Assembly: GCA_001462345.1 (NCBI GenBank)
Contig: LIUM01000011.1
Span: 32,173 to 96,172 of the forward strand
DNA: 64,000 nucleotides
Direction: 5' to 3'
Source of the DNA: Fibrobacteria bacterium AD312
GTDB lineage: Bacteria > Fibrobacterota > Fibrobacteria > Fibrobacterales > Fibrobacteraceae
Part shown: piece after piece, positions 30,939-40,127 of the stretch
Numbering within the stretch: position 1 is the first letter of the stretch
How the letters are laid out: each line of letters starts with the position of its first letter
Position numbers and translations under genes: made by a program
The notes under the pieces: model-generated
The model's input: the letters and a program-made list of their open reading frames with translations, nothing else
Told to the model about the DNA's origin: nothing
Database searches by the model: none

Positions 30939-32741
30939 ATGAAAAAAAAAGAGTATTTGGTTTTTAGTCTTATAACAGTGTTTTTGCTTTGCTTAAATAC
31001 AAGTCTTTGGGCTAAAATAACGATTTATATGTGTGGTGATTCTACCATGCAAGATTGGGCTTTAGGCTATTACCCTAAACAAGGGATGGGACAGGATTTC
31101 TCTTACTTTTTTGATGGTGCTTTTGTTGAAGTTTATAATGCTGGCCGTGGAGGGACTACTTCTCAGACTTATTACGACGGGCATTGGAGCCAGAGTTTTA
31201 CAAAAAATGGAGTCACTTATCCTGCTGTTTCTAGTCTCATTAAAAGTGGCGATTATGTATTCATCATGTTTGGCGCCAACGACAACGGTTATAAAACAGG
31301 TGAAGTGAATTTCAAAAATAGTATTGGCTCAATGGTTAAGCAAACTCAAGCCAAGGGTGCTTATCCTATTTTACTTTCTCCTATTCGTCGTTCTAATTTT
31401 ACAAGTCCAGATTCTGTCTATGAATCGTATCATGCATACCCTATTTTTATGCGTCAGGTTGCAGATTCTTTGAAAGTGCCTTTAATTGATTTAGATACGT
31501 TATCTCGAAATTTATTGATTTCTCTTGGACAGTATTATTCTAACCACTACATCAATATGTTTTTAGATGCGGGGGAATATTCTAATTACGCTTCAGCACA
31601 AACGGACAATCAGCATTTACAACAAAGTGGAGCAAATGCTATGGGGCGTATTGTCACAGAACAGCTTCGAGTGCATTCAGATGCGAATGCAAAAAAACTC
31701 GCTCAGTATTTGGCGCCTATGTATCAAGTCGATGTGAAAGTAAGCCCTGTTGGCTCAGATTCTGTAACTTCGGTAAGTACTTATTATCCAAAGGGAATGA
31801 CGGTCACTTTAAAAACAACGCCAAAGAATGGTAAAAAGTTTTTGGGCTGGTATAATGGGCAAGGGCAAAAAGTCAGTGGCAACAGCATGAGTCAAGTGAA
31901 ATCCTCTTATATTCATACTTTTGTGATGGGTTCCGCTTCCACTCAATATACAGCCGTTTATGAAGGCGGACAAGCTTTGCTTTATTCTGGCGATGGAAAG
32001 GCCTTGACGGCATTCCCATCTACTACGCCAAAAAAACTTGGGCAAGGGACTATTACGCCAACTAGCTCAAGTTCTTTTGTGGAGGTGAGTTCTTCTTCAA
32101 TTCAAACGGTAGAAATGCTAAGTACTTTTGATGCGTTTAAGCCCGATTCTGGAACAGGTTTTTCTGAATCGAATAATGCAGGATTTCATGGGGAAGGCTT
32201 TTGGAATTTTCAAAATGAAAAAGGCTCTTTAGCCATTTATAGAATGGTTTTTCCAAGTGCTGGTCATGTGACGATGGGCATTGCTTACGCTAATGGCGGT
32301 GCAAATGATAGGTCTTTGAATATCTATTTAGATCATGATTATTACGTGAGTTTTCCTCCTACAGGGAGTTGGACTACTTGGGATACTGTTTTTGTGGATC
32401 TTGATTTAATAAGTGGAGAAGGGGAACTTCAATTTATTTCTATGACAGATGAGGGCGGGCCAAATATGGATTTATTTGGTTTTAGTATGGAAAATATTAA
32501 TCGAGAAAATCAGATTCCTACTAAAATTAAAACTTCTCCATTTCAAATTGCAAAAGAAGAACCAATTCAAGTTTCTGTTTTTGATTTGCAAGGAAATCTC
32601 CTTGTTGAAAAAATGCTGAGTTCTTATGCAGAGGATTATTCTTTGCGCGTAAGAGAATGGATTACTCAGAGAGGAACCTTCTATGTGATGGTTCGTCAAA
32701 AATCGAAAGTGATTAGCTCTAAACAAGTTCAAGTAAAGTAA
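30939..32741 (+). CDS. Rhamnogalacturonan acetylesterase (CE12, GDSL) with CBM35-like module
   Basis: 600 residues from the ATG at 30939. Signal peptide (YLVFSLITVFLLCLNTSLWA), then an SGNH/CE12 esterase at about 25-255: MCGDSTMQDW (nucleophile Ser), NAGRGGTTSQT, MFGANDNG and DNQHLQQSG (catalytic Asp and His). An InlB-repeat-like segment (FLGWYNGQGQ) follows, then a Ser-rich stretch, a CBM35-like domain (GIAYANGGANDR, EGGPNMDLFGF) and a tail (VFDLQGNLLVEKML). The enzyme would take acetyl groups from rhamnogalacturonan I, helping the PL11 lyase. About 30 bp separate it from the next CE12 gene, so the two are probably one transcript. Confidence 0.92.
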   Translation: MKKKEYLVFSLITVFLLCLNTSLWAKITIYMCGDSTMQDWALGYYPKQGMGQDFSYFFDGAFVEVYNAGRGGTTSQTYYDGHWSQSFTKNGVTYPAVSSLIKSGDYVFIMFGANDNGYKTGEVNFKNSIGSMVKQTQAKGAYPILLSPIRRSNFTSPDSVYESYHAYPIFMRQVADSLKVPLIDLDTLSRNLLISLGQYYSNHYINMFLDAGEYSNYASAQTDNQHLQQSGANAMGRIVTEQLRVHSDANAKKLAQYLAPMYQVDVKVSPVGSDSVTSVSTYYPKGMTVTLKTTPKNGKKFLGWYNGQGQKVSGNSMSQVKSSYIHTFVMGSASTQYTAVYEGGQALLYSGDGKALTAFPSTTPKKLGQGTITPTSSSSFVEVSSSSIQTVEMLSTFDAFKPDSGTGFSESNNAGFHGEGFWNFQNEKGSLAIYRMVFPSAGHVTMGIAYANGGANDRSLNIYLDHDYYVSFPPTGSWTTWDTVFVDLDLISGEGELQFISMTDEGGPNMDLFGFSMENINRENQIPTKIKTSPFQIAKEEPIQVSVFDLQGNLLVEKMLSSYAEDYSLRVREWITQRGTFYVMVRQKSKVISSKQVQVK

Positions 32742-32771
32742 AGAACGTTCAGTAGAAAGGCAATTTTGTAT

Positions 32772-34535
32772 ATGAAAAAAACACTTAGTACTTTATTTAT
32801 CCTTTTAGTGATGGCTACAGTAGCGATTACGGATTCGACGTCTTTTACAATTCATGTGATTGGCGATTCTACCGTGGCCACTTATAAAAGTTCTGTTTAC
32901 CCACAAACAGGATGGGGACAAGTCGTTGGGTCATTTTTTAATGAGAGCCAAGTTTTAATTAATAATGTAGCGATTGGTGGCCGTAGCTCCAAAACATTTT
33001 TCACAGATGGTCGCTTAGCTGCTCTAAAATCACAAGTGAAACCAGGAGATTATCTCTTTGTTCAGTTTGGTCATAATGATCGCTATTTTGGGTCTAACGC
33101 ACGTCAAGTGCCATTAGATTCTTTTGCGTATTTCTTAAAAATCTATTTGGATTCTGCAAAAAGTTGGAACGCTATTCCAGTGCTTGTATCTCCCATGGTT
33201 ATGAATGCATGGTCCAATGGAACTATGCGAAATGTGTTCACTGAAAATGGTTCAGATTATCGTGGGGTGATGGAAAAGCTCGCGAAAGAACAAGATGTCG
33301 CATTTATCGATTTAAATATGAGATCTTATGAAGATTGTAAAAAATGGGGACAAACTTATATTACTTCTTTTCTTTATCATCATTACGATGTGGGAGATTA
33401 CCCCAATTGGCCTCAAGGCTCAAATGATGGCACTCACTTTCAAGAAAATGGTTCTGTTAGTAATGCAAGATGGATTGCAAATGAAATTGCATCACTTTCT
33501 TCATCCACCTATTTATCAAATCAAACAAAACAAAACCTTTTGCCTTTGATTTCTTCCTTAAAGCCGCATTATGTAGTAACTGTTAAAGCAAATAAAAGTG
33601 TTTCTGGCCTTATTTCTAAAACGGCGTCGTTCCCTGCAGGGGCTCCTTTAACATTACGCGTTAAACCTGCTTCTGGAGAAACTTTTGAATATTGGGCTGA
33701 TGCTGATTGCCGTCAGGTTTCTACATCACAAATATATTATGGCATTCAAGCTCCAGGAAAACCAACGACTTATACCGCCATGTTTAAGGGAGGCTCCGCT
33801 TGTGTACAAGCTTCTGTGCCTTCTTCTTCAAGCAATGAAGTGAGTTCTTCAAGTAGCGTAGAAGTCTCTTCAAGTAGTGTGATAGTAATCCGTCCAGAAA
33901 TTTTGTCTTGGGTGGATATGGCAAATCCAGATTCTGGTTCTGGAACTACAGATGTAAATCATGAAGGGTATACGGGTGAAGGTTTTTGGAATATTGAAAA
34001 TGCTTTGGGTAGTAAAGCTTTTTATCAATTAGAATCAAAAAATGCTTCTACAAATGCAGTGATGGCTATTCGTTATGCGAATGGTTCTACTGAAACAAGA
34101 AGTATGAAAGTAACCTTAGATGGATGGACTTATTCAGTTGTTTTCCCACCAACAGAGACTTGGGCCACGTGGGACACCATATTTGTAGAGGACGTGTGGG
34201 TTGATGCTGTTTCGATGCCATTAGTGATTGAATCGACGAGTGAAACTGGTGGGCCAAATATTGATGCTTTAGGGCTAAGTGTACTCGGTTTAACAAGAGA
34301 AGGCTCCATTACGTCCATTGAAATGATTTCAAAAAACAAATCTCTATTATTCTCAAATAATAATCCAGTTCAAATTCTTTTATTTGATGCGCTTGGAACT
34401 TGTTTTCTAAATCAACAATTTTCTTCTTTTGAATATGAAAACTTCATGAGCTCACTCGCTCCAGGAGTTTATTATATCAAGGGAATTCAAGAGGGAAAAA
34501 CCTTTTTTGAACAAAGAGTGACTAAGAAAAAGTAA
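32772..34535 (+). CDS. Second rhamnogalacturonan acetylesterase (CE12) with CBM35-like module
   Basis: 587 residues from the ATG at 32772. Signal peptide (LSTLFILLVMATVAIT), CE12 domain at about 20-245 with IGDSTVATYKSS, IGGRSSKTF, VQFGHNDRYFG and DGTHFQENG. This copy fits the CE12 consensus better than its upstream neighbour. Then a beta-rich repeat (FEYWADADC), a Ser-rich linker, a CBM35-like domain (IRYANGSTETRS, TGGPNIDALGL) and a C-terminal tail. It has the same domain order as the upstream gene but clearly diverged sequence, so the two may act on different acetyl positions; that is inference. Confidence 0.92.
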   Translation: MKKTLSTLFILLVMATVAITDSTSFTIHVIGDSTVATYKSSVYPQTGWGQVVGSFFNESQVLINNVAIGGRSSKTFFTDGRLAALKSQVKPGDYLFVQFGHNDRYFGSNARQVPLDSFAYFLKIYLDSAKSWNAIPVLVSPMVMNAWSNGTMRNVFTENGSDYRGVMEKLAKEQDVAFIDLNMRSYEDCKKWGQTYITSFLYHHYDVGDYPNWPQGSNDGTHFQENGSVSNARWIANEIASLSSSTYLSNQTKQNLLPLISSLKPHYVVTVKANKSVSGLISKTASFPAGAPLTLRVKPASGETFEYWADADCRQVSTSQIYYGIQAPGKPTTYTAMFKGGSACVQASVPSSSSNEVSSSSSVEVSSSSVIVIRPEILSWVDMANPDSGSGTTDVNHEGYTGEGFWNIENALGSKAFYQLESKNASTNAVMAIRYANGSTETRSMKVTLDGWTYSVVFPPTETWATWDTIFVEDVWVDAVSMPLVIESTSETGGPNIDALGLSVLGLTREGSITSIEMISKNKSLLFSNNNPVQILLFDALGTCFLNQQFSSFEYENFMSSLAPGVYYIKGIQEGKTFFEQRVTKKK

Positions 34536-34669
34536 CGGAGTAGTTTAAAATCTGTTATAGAGTAAGGTGAATGTGTTTTAGAACAAAGAAAAGCATTCTA
34601 TACTGTTTTTTTATGTGAATGAGTCGTTTTATTTTTTATTTTTTTTGACTGTTGATCCAAAGGTTTAAA

Positions 34670-35572
34670 ATGTCGATCCCTATTTTTGAGTACTTAAATT
34701 ATCGCGAATTCTTAAGAGATGCTTATGAAAAAAAACACTCTGAAGATTGGCATTTTAGTCATCGCTATATAGCGAGTTGTGCTCGTATGGACGCCTCGAT
34801 GTTTAATAAGATTTTGCAAGGAAAGCGAAATCTAACGCCACGTTTGATTGATGTTTTCGCGTCTCTTTTTTGTGATACTGTAGAAGAAAAAGAATACTTC
34901 ATTAACATGGTGGCTTTTAATCAATCCAAAACCCATTCCGATAGTCGTTTGTATTTAGAGCGTTTAGTTGCTCATAAAGAATGCAAGGTTCATTCTTTAG
35001 CAAAAGACCAATTTGAGTATTTTAATAATTGGTATCATGCGGTGGTTCGAGAATTACTGGTGATATACCCTTATAGTGGGGATGCTCGTTCCTTTGGTCA
35101 GATGATTTTTCCACCAATAAAAGCATCACAAGTAAAAGAATCCATTGCTTTACTAGAACGCTTGTCTTTAATTAAAAAGAACGAATCCACAGGCATATAC
35201 GAACAAACGGAAGGCTTTGTGACGAGTGGTTCAGAATCTTATAGTACAGAAGTCAATCACTATATTCAACAAAATTTAAAAATTGCTTGTACCGCTTTAG
35301 ATCGTTTTAATTCTAAAGAGCGTAATCTTTCCACGCTTGTATTTTCTTGCGATGAAGAATCTTATGCTGAAGTCGTGGAAATGGTTCGTCGTTTTCGCAG
35401 AGAAGTTTTAGGCCGAATCAGTGCTTCAAAAAAGTCAAATCGAGTCTTTCAATTAGGGATACAATTTTTTCCTTTGAGTGACACTTATCCTCCACCAATC
35501 CGTCGTGGACGTAAAAAAAAGATAAGAGAAAAGGAACAAGCTAATCGGGATGTGGAGGTGGATTGTGATTAA
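34670..35572 (+). CDS. TIGR02147-family protein, probable regulator paired with the PL1 lipoprotein
   Basis: 300 residues from the ATG at 34670 (AAAGG six bases upstream). The N-terminal ~75 residues (IFEYLNYREFLRDAYE ... ASCARMDASMFNKILQGKRNLTPRLI) look like a helix-turn-helix of XRE style; the rest is helical with QFEYFNNWYHAVVRELL and FQLGIQFFPLS, both matched in the gene at 47869. The C-terminus is strongly basic (RRGRKKKIREKE). The family is best known from Fibrobacter and has no established function; DNA binding is inferred. The next gene, a pectate-lyase lipoprotein, starts inside its last codons. Confidence 0.88.
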   Translation: MSIPIFEYLNYREFLRDAYEKKHSEDWHFSHRYIASCARMDASMFNKILQGKRNLTPRLIDVFASLFCDTVEEKEYFINMVAFNQSKTHSDSRLYLERLVAHKECKVHSLAKDQFEYFNNWYHAVVRELLVIYPYSGDARSFGQMIFPPIKASQVKESIALLERLSLIKKNESTGIYEQTEGFVTSGSESYSTEVNHYIQQNLKIACTALDRFNSKERNLSTLVFSCDEESYAEVVEMVRRFRREVLGRISASKKSNRVFQLGIQFFPLSDTYPPPIRRGRKKKIREKEQANRDVEVDCD

Positions 35573-37676
35573 GGGATTCTGGGGTGTTCTTTTTCTAAGT
35601 CTTTTATGCTTTTCTTGCTCAGACCAAGTCGCTGGTGGTACTGAAGCGGAATCCACTATTGCTCTTGAAGTAATTTCTCCATCTGGAACACAGGCTTCTT
35701 ATGCTCGTGCTCGTTTTTTACCTTCAAACTATTTATCTAATGGAGAACCTTCCTCTGAATGGGTTAAGGCAGATCATGAAGGGAAAATAGAATACAAGAC
35801 TTTAGATACAGGTGCTTTTACTATTGAAGTACGTTACTTAGAAGAATCGGAATCTTTTGGAGCCATTAAAACAATGAGTGTGGTTCCTGGTAAAAAAGTA
35901 TTCATCGATTCTCTTTCGTTAAAACAATTAGCCACCATTGAAGGATCCATTACTCCAGGGCAAGGGCCTTCTGTAATCAGAATCGCTGGTCTAGAACGGT
36001 TTATTGTTCCAGATAGTGCTGGGCATTTTGTTGTCGATTCACTTCCTCTTGGCGATTTTGAATTGGTCATTGAAAGCCGTTCGAATAGGGGCGATCTAAA
36101 AGTAGAAGCCGAAACGGGAGAAGTCCTTCTCGATTTAGAGCTTGGGGATGCAAAGGGTTTTGTAGTAGAAGATTTTGAATCGTTCAATGGTGTTTCACAA
36201 ACAGGTCTTATTCTCGGCGATGGCTGGTGGTACACTCTAGATAAATCTCAAGAGAATATCAAACCTCTTTGGGATGAATCTTTAATTCGAAGCTATTCTG
36301 GTCGCGTGGGCTGCGTCTCGGGCGGTTGTACTCGCACTAGTGATCATTTAGGATTCTTAATAGGCCTTTGGGACACCGACTACAATCTTTCCTCTCTAGA
36401 TACATTGTATTTTGCAGCAAAAGGAAATGGAAGTTTGAATATAGCACTTGCCTATGGCGAGTACGGCGAAAATGAAAGTGGGCTTAAAACAACCGTACCA
36501 TTAGAAGGAAACTGGAAGGGTTATGCTGTTGCCGTTTCTGATATGATTCCTTATGGTAGTGCAAAAGAAGATACCATTTTAGTCAGTCGCATTCACTTCT
36601 CCGTTTCGGACGGTGGAGAAGTTTTTTTAGATGATATTTCTCTTGGAAAAATTGATTCTACTTTCTTAGAAAACGCAAAAGTAGAATGGGAAAAACCAGA
36701 GGCCTCTGTATTCCCTGGTGAAGACTGGGGAGAGCACGATGCTTTGCTCTCTCAAATTGTGGGCTATGGTGCTTTAACTAAGGGTGGTTCAGCGGGAACC
36801 ATTTGTTTAGTGACTACAGAAGATGATTTAGTGTTAAATGAAGAAGGTAATTTTGTCGTAGCAGAAGGATCTTTACGTGAATGTGCTATGAAAGAAGGAC
36901 CTGTTTGGATTCAATTCCAAAAAGATGGTATTTATCGTTTACTAGCTCCTCTTCGTATCAGATCTTATAAAACGGTTGATGGTCGTGGACGAGACGTTCG
37001 AATTGCAGGTATGGGAATTCTTGCCGATTCCGTTTCTAACTTAGTTTTTGAGAATCTCCGCTTTACGTCTCCAGCGATTACGGAAGAGGACTCTTCTTCT
37101 AGGCGCGCCCTTTCTATTCATAATAAATCCACTAATGTATGGGTGGATCACTGTACCTTTGAGGATTATCCATTGGTTTTATTAGATATCAAAAGGGGTT
37201 CTGATTCGGTGACTATTTCTTGGTCTCGTTTTGAAAATAGCAGTCATGCTATCTTACTTGGTTTAAGTCCAGAAACGTTTTTTGATTCTCTAGAACACCT
37301 AACCGCGCATCATAATTACTTTACTGGCTTAAAAGGGGTTGGAATATTAAATCATGGAAATAATGGGCATTATTACAATAACTTCTTTATGAGCAATGGA
37401 ACTGTTGGCGTTGCTTGTACAGATAGAGCTCGTTGTTTATTAGAAAACAATATTTTTAACGTTCCTACGCCTATTTATAGTATAAGAGTGGATGGTTTTG
37501 GTTCGCCAGTTTCTGGTACTGAAGGCTATATCCATATGATTGATAATTGGCTTGCTGAAGGAGGAGAAACAATGGAAAGTGCAAATAAAGTGCCATTGCC
37601 TTCTTATGATTATACTATAGAGGAGATGGATCCAGCGTTAGCGCTTCGGGTTCAAAGAGATACAGGGCCAAGATAA
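35565..37676 (+). CDS. Pectate lyase (PL1) lipoprotein
   Basis: 703 residues from the GTG at 35565, preceded by GGAGGT with ideal spacing; an ATG at 35550 in the same frame is possible. Lipoprotein signal FLSLLCFSC (Cys18) followed directly by SDQVAGGTEAES. Two beta-sandwich regions come next, including a carboxypeptidase-regulatory-like fold and a carbohydrate-binding-like domain (residues about 195-365, VFLDDISLGKID). The C-terminal PL1 helix has VDGRGRDVRIAG, NLVFENLRF, VWVDHCTF and LTAHHNYF. It should cut polygalacturonan at the cell surface. The start overlaps the TIGR02147 stop by 8 bp, so the pair is coupled. Terminator at 37711. Confidence 0.9.
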   Translation: MIKGFWGVLFLSLLCFSCSDQVAGGTEAESTIALEVISPSGTQASYARARFLPSNYLSNGEPSSEWVKADHEGKIEYKTLDTGAFTIEVRYLEESESFGAIKTMSVVPGKKVFIDSLSLKQLATIEGSITPGQGPSVIRIAGLERFIVPDSAGHFVVDSLPLGDFELVIESRSNRGDLKVEAETGEVLLDLELGDAKGFVVEDFESFNGVSQTGLILGDGWWYTLDKSQENIKPLWDESLIRSYSGRVGCVSGGCTRTSDHLGFLIGLWDTDYNLSSLDTLYFAAKGNGSLNIALAYGEYGENESGLKTTVPLEGNWKGYAVAVSDMIPYGSAKEDTILVSRIHFSVSDGGEVFLDDISLGKIDSTFLENAKVEWEKPEASVFPGEDWGEHDALLSQIVGYGALTKGGSAGTICLVTTEDDLVLNEEGNFVVAEGSLRECAMKEGPVWIQFQKDGIYRLLAPLRIRSYKTVDGRGRDVRIAGMGILADSVSNLVFENLRFTSPAITEEDSSSRRALSIHNKSTNVWVDHCTFEDYPLVLLDIKRGSDSVTISWSRFENSSHAILLGLSPETFFDSLEHLTAHHNYFTGLKGVGILNHGNNGHYYNNFFMSNGTVGVACTDRARCLLENNIFNVPTPIYSIRVDGFGSPVSGTEGYIHMIDNWLAEGGETMESANKVPLPSYDYTIEEMDPALALRVQRDTGPR

Positions 37677-37710
37677 TGCATTAATGTGCATAAATGCAAT
37701 TTTTTTGAAA

Positions 37711-37738
37711 AAGGCTTCCATTATAGGAAGCTTTTTTG
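37711..37738 (+). terminator. Rho-independent terminator after PL1
   Basis: Stem AAGGCTTCC / GGAAGCTTT with one G-T pair and loop ATTATA, followed by six T. Confidence 0.88.
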
Positions 37739-37771
37739 TTATCTTTGGGAAACCCACATAAGGAGATTTTC

Positions 37772-39007
37772 ATGAAATCGTTGCAAGATACAGACTCAAA
37801 AATATTAGATCTTATTAAGCTAGAAGCGGATCGTCAAGAATACGGAATAGAACTAATCGCTTCAGAAAATTACACATCCAAAGCAGTGATGGAAGCTACT
37901 GGCTCCGTTTTAACAAACAAGTATAGCGAAGGTTATGTGGGTAAACGCTATTATGGCGGTAATGAAGTCATCGACCAAGTAGAACAACTCGCGATCGATC
38001 GTTGTAAAGAACTTTTTGGTTGTGAACACGTAAATATCCAACCTCTTTCTGGTTCTCCAGCAAATGCCGCTGTTTATCTTGCGGTATTAAATCCTGGAGA
38101 CAAAGTCCTTGGCCTAAAGTTAGACCACGGTGGTCACCTTTCTCATGGTCATCCAGTAAATTTCTCTGGTATTTTATACAACTTTGTTCAATACGAAGTG
38201 GAACAAGACACTGGCCGAATCGATATGGACAAAGTGCGTGAAATTGCTCTTCGTGAAAAGCCAAAAATGATTTTAGCAGGTTTCTCTGCCTATAGCCGTA
38301 ACCTCGATTGGAAGCGTTTCAAAGAAATTGCTGATGAAGTGGGTGCTATTACAATGGCCGATATTTCTCACGTGGCTGGTTTAATTGCTGGTAAAGCAAT
38401 TGATAGCCCAGTTCCTTATTTTGATATCGTCACCACCACTACACATAAAACACTTCGTGGCCCTCGTGGTGCCATTATCATGTGTAAAAATGCTTATGCT
38501 AAAGCAATTGATAAAGGTTTGTTCCCAGGCATGCAAGGTGGCCCACATGACCATGTAAACGCTGGTAAGGCTGTTGCTTTCTACGAAGCATTGCAACCAG
38601 AATTCAAGCAGTATGCTAAAAAAGTGATTCAAAATGCTAAAGCCATGGCTGCTGAATTGATGAAACGTGGTTACAAAATCATCTCTGATGGTACTGATAA
38701 CCACTTGATGGTTGTTGATATGACTTCAAAAGGTGTTAGTGGAAAAGAAGCGGAAGTCGCTCTTGAAAAAGTAGGCATTTCTACTAGCCGTAGCACTATT
38801 CCTTTTGATACTCGTAAGCCAATGGATCCATCTGGTCTTCGTCTTGGTACTGCCGCCATCACTACTCGTGGTTTTGATGAAGCGGATTCTGTAACGGTTG
38901 CTGATATTATCGATAGAACCATTGCAGCGAGAGCTGATGACTCCGCTCTTGCCTCTATTAAAAATGAAATTATAGAGTTGTGCAAAAAACACCCACTTTA
39001 TAAATAA
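37772..39007 (+). CDS. glyA: Serine hydroxymethyltransferase
   Basis: 411 residues from the ATG at 37772, which has AGGAG six bases upstream; the frame opens 12 codons earlier without support. PLP enzyme converting serine and tetrahydrofolate to glycine and methylene-THF. Landmarks: ELIASENYTS, NKYSEGYVGKRYYGG, GHLSHGHPVNFSG, the PLP-Lys motif TTTTHKTLRGPRGAII and SRSTIPFDTRKP. Length is normal. It is followed by a strong terminator and appears monocistronic. Confidence 0.98.
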   Translation: MKSLQDTDSKILDLIKLEADRQEYGIELIASENYTSKAVMEATGSVLTNKYSEGYVGKRYYGGNEVIDQVEQLAIDRCKELFGCEHVNIQPLSGSPANAAVYLAVLNPGDKVLGLKLDHGGHLSHGHPVNFSGILYNFVQYEVEQDTGRIDMDKVREIALREKPKMILAGFSAYSRNLDWKRFKEIADEVGAITMADISHVAGLIAGKAIDSPVPYFDIVTTTTHKTLRGPRGAIIMCKNAYAKAIDKGLFPGMQGGPHDHVNAGKAVAFYEALQPEFKQYAKKVIQNAKAMAAELMKRGYKIISDGTDNHLMVVDMTSKGVSGKEAEVALEKVGISTSRSTIPFDTRKPMDPSGLRLGTAAITTRGFDEADSVTVADIIDRTIAARADDSALASIKNEIIELCKKHPLYK

Positions 39008-39030
39008 GTCTTTTATTTTTATTGATAAAA

Positions 39031-39064
39031 ATGAGTCCAGTATTCTACTGGGCTCATTTTTTTT
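39031..39064 (+). terminator. Rho-independent terminator of glyA
   Basis: 12-bp stem (ATGAGTCCAGTA / TACTGGGCTCAT, one G-T pair) with loop TTC and eight T. Confidence 0.94.
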
Positions 39065-39185
39065 GAAAGGCTAGACAGAAGACTAAGTCCAGTGCAATAT
39101 AGGTTAGCGAGAACAAAGTGTATAAATTATGGTTTTGATTTAATTTTGGTTATGATTAGGCCTTATTAATAATTATATTACTTTC

Positions 39186-40127
39186 ATGACTAGTGCCATT
39201 GAGTTTCGAAACGTTGATTTTAGTTATCCTAAAGCAGAAAAAAAAGCATTGGATTTGATTTCGATGAGTATAGAACAGTCAGCTCTTTTTACTTTTTTAG
39301 GCCCGAATGGCGCTGGGAAAACAACTCTTTTACGCTTAATATGTAATCGATTAAAACCCACAAGTGGCTCAATTCAGATCAGTCAAAAATGGTGTGACGT
39401 TTCGTTAGCTCTTGATCCCAAAAAAGTAGGTGTGCTTTTAGAAAATCCAGGCGTTTATCCTCGCTTGTCCATTGAAGAATATCTCTTGTACTTTGCAAGC
39501 CTTTATCAAGTGTTAGAACCTCTAACTCGCATTCGAATGTTGCTAGATTCTTTTGATTTTAATGTGGCGTTATCAGAAAAAATGGAAACGCTTTCTTTAG
39601 GGAATCGCCAAAAGGTGCAAATTGCTCGCGCTCTTTTACACCGTCCAGAATTGTTAATTCTAGATGAGCCTGTTGCTAATTTAGACCCTCTTTCTCGAGA
39701 TGCGGTTTGGAAGGCTTTAGTTTCTTGGCGAGAAAAAACAGGAGGCACTGCTATTGTATGTTCTCATGTGCTTGCTGAATTAGATCATGTCGCTACAGAT
39801 TACGCATTAATTTCTAAGGGCTCCATTTTAGAATCGGGTTCCATGTCTTCTTTAACAAAACAAGATGTGACTGTTGTTGTTGATTTATTGCCTCATTTTA
39901 ATATGGCTCAGGTGAAAGAACTTTTATCGCCTATTTTAAAAGTTTCTTTCTTAAAGAATGGTTTTGCTTATTCTACTTCTACTCCAGAGGTGACTAATCC
40001 AAAAGTGATTTCCATTTTAACGCAAGCAGAAATTTCTATTATTTCTGTTTCTATTCATAAAAATACACTGGCAGATATTTACCATAAGGCATTTAGTGCT
40101 GATTTAGAAAAGGATATCAAAATATGA
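39186..40127 (+). CDS. ABC transporter ATP-binding protein
   Basis: 313 residues. Walker A GPNGAGKTT at about 40-48, a short ABC signature LSLGNRQKVQIARAL (C-loop is LGNRQ rather than SGGxQ), Walker B LLILDEPVANLDP, H-loop CSHVLAEL. The C-terminal ~85 residues are an extra domain, as in ABC-2/CcmA-type ATPases. It is coupled to a four- or five-helix membrane protein that begins inside its stop codon (ATGA) and probably is, or replaces, the permease. Substrate unknown. Confidence 0.92.
   Translation: MTSAIEFRNVDFSYPKAEKKALDLISMSIEQSALFTFLGPNGAGKTTLLRLICNRLKPTSGSIQISQKWCDVSLALDPKKVGVLLENPGVYPRLSIEEYLLYFASLYQVLEPLTRIRMLLDSFDFNVALSEKMETLSLGNRQKVQIARALLHRPELLILDEPVANLDPLSRDAVWKALVSWREKTGGTAIVCSHVLAELDHVATDYALISKGSILESGSMSSLTKQDVTVVVDLLPHFNMAQVKELLSPILKVSFLKNGFAYSTSTPEVTNPKVISILTQAEISIISVSIHKNTLADIYHKAFSADLEKDIKI

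Noticed and set aside
38381..38992. Antisense frames inside glyA
   Set aside because: They arise from the codon bias of glyA and have no independent start signals.
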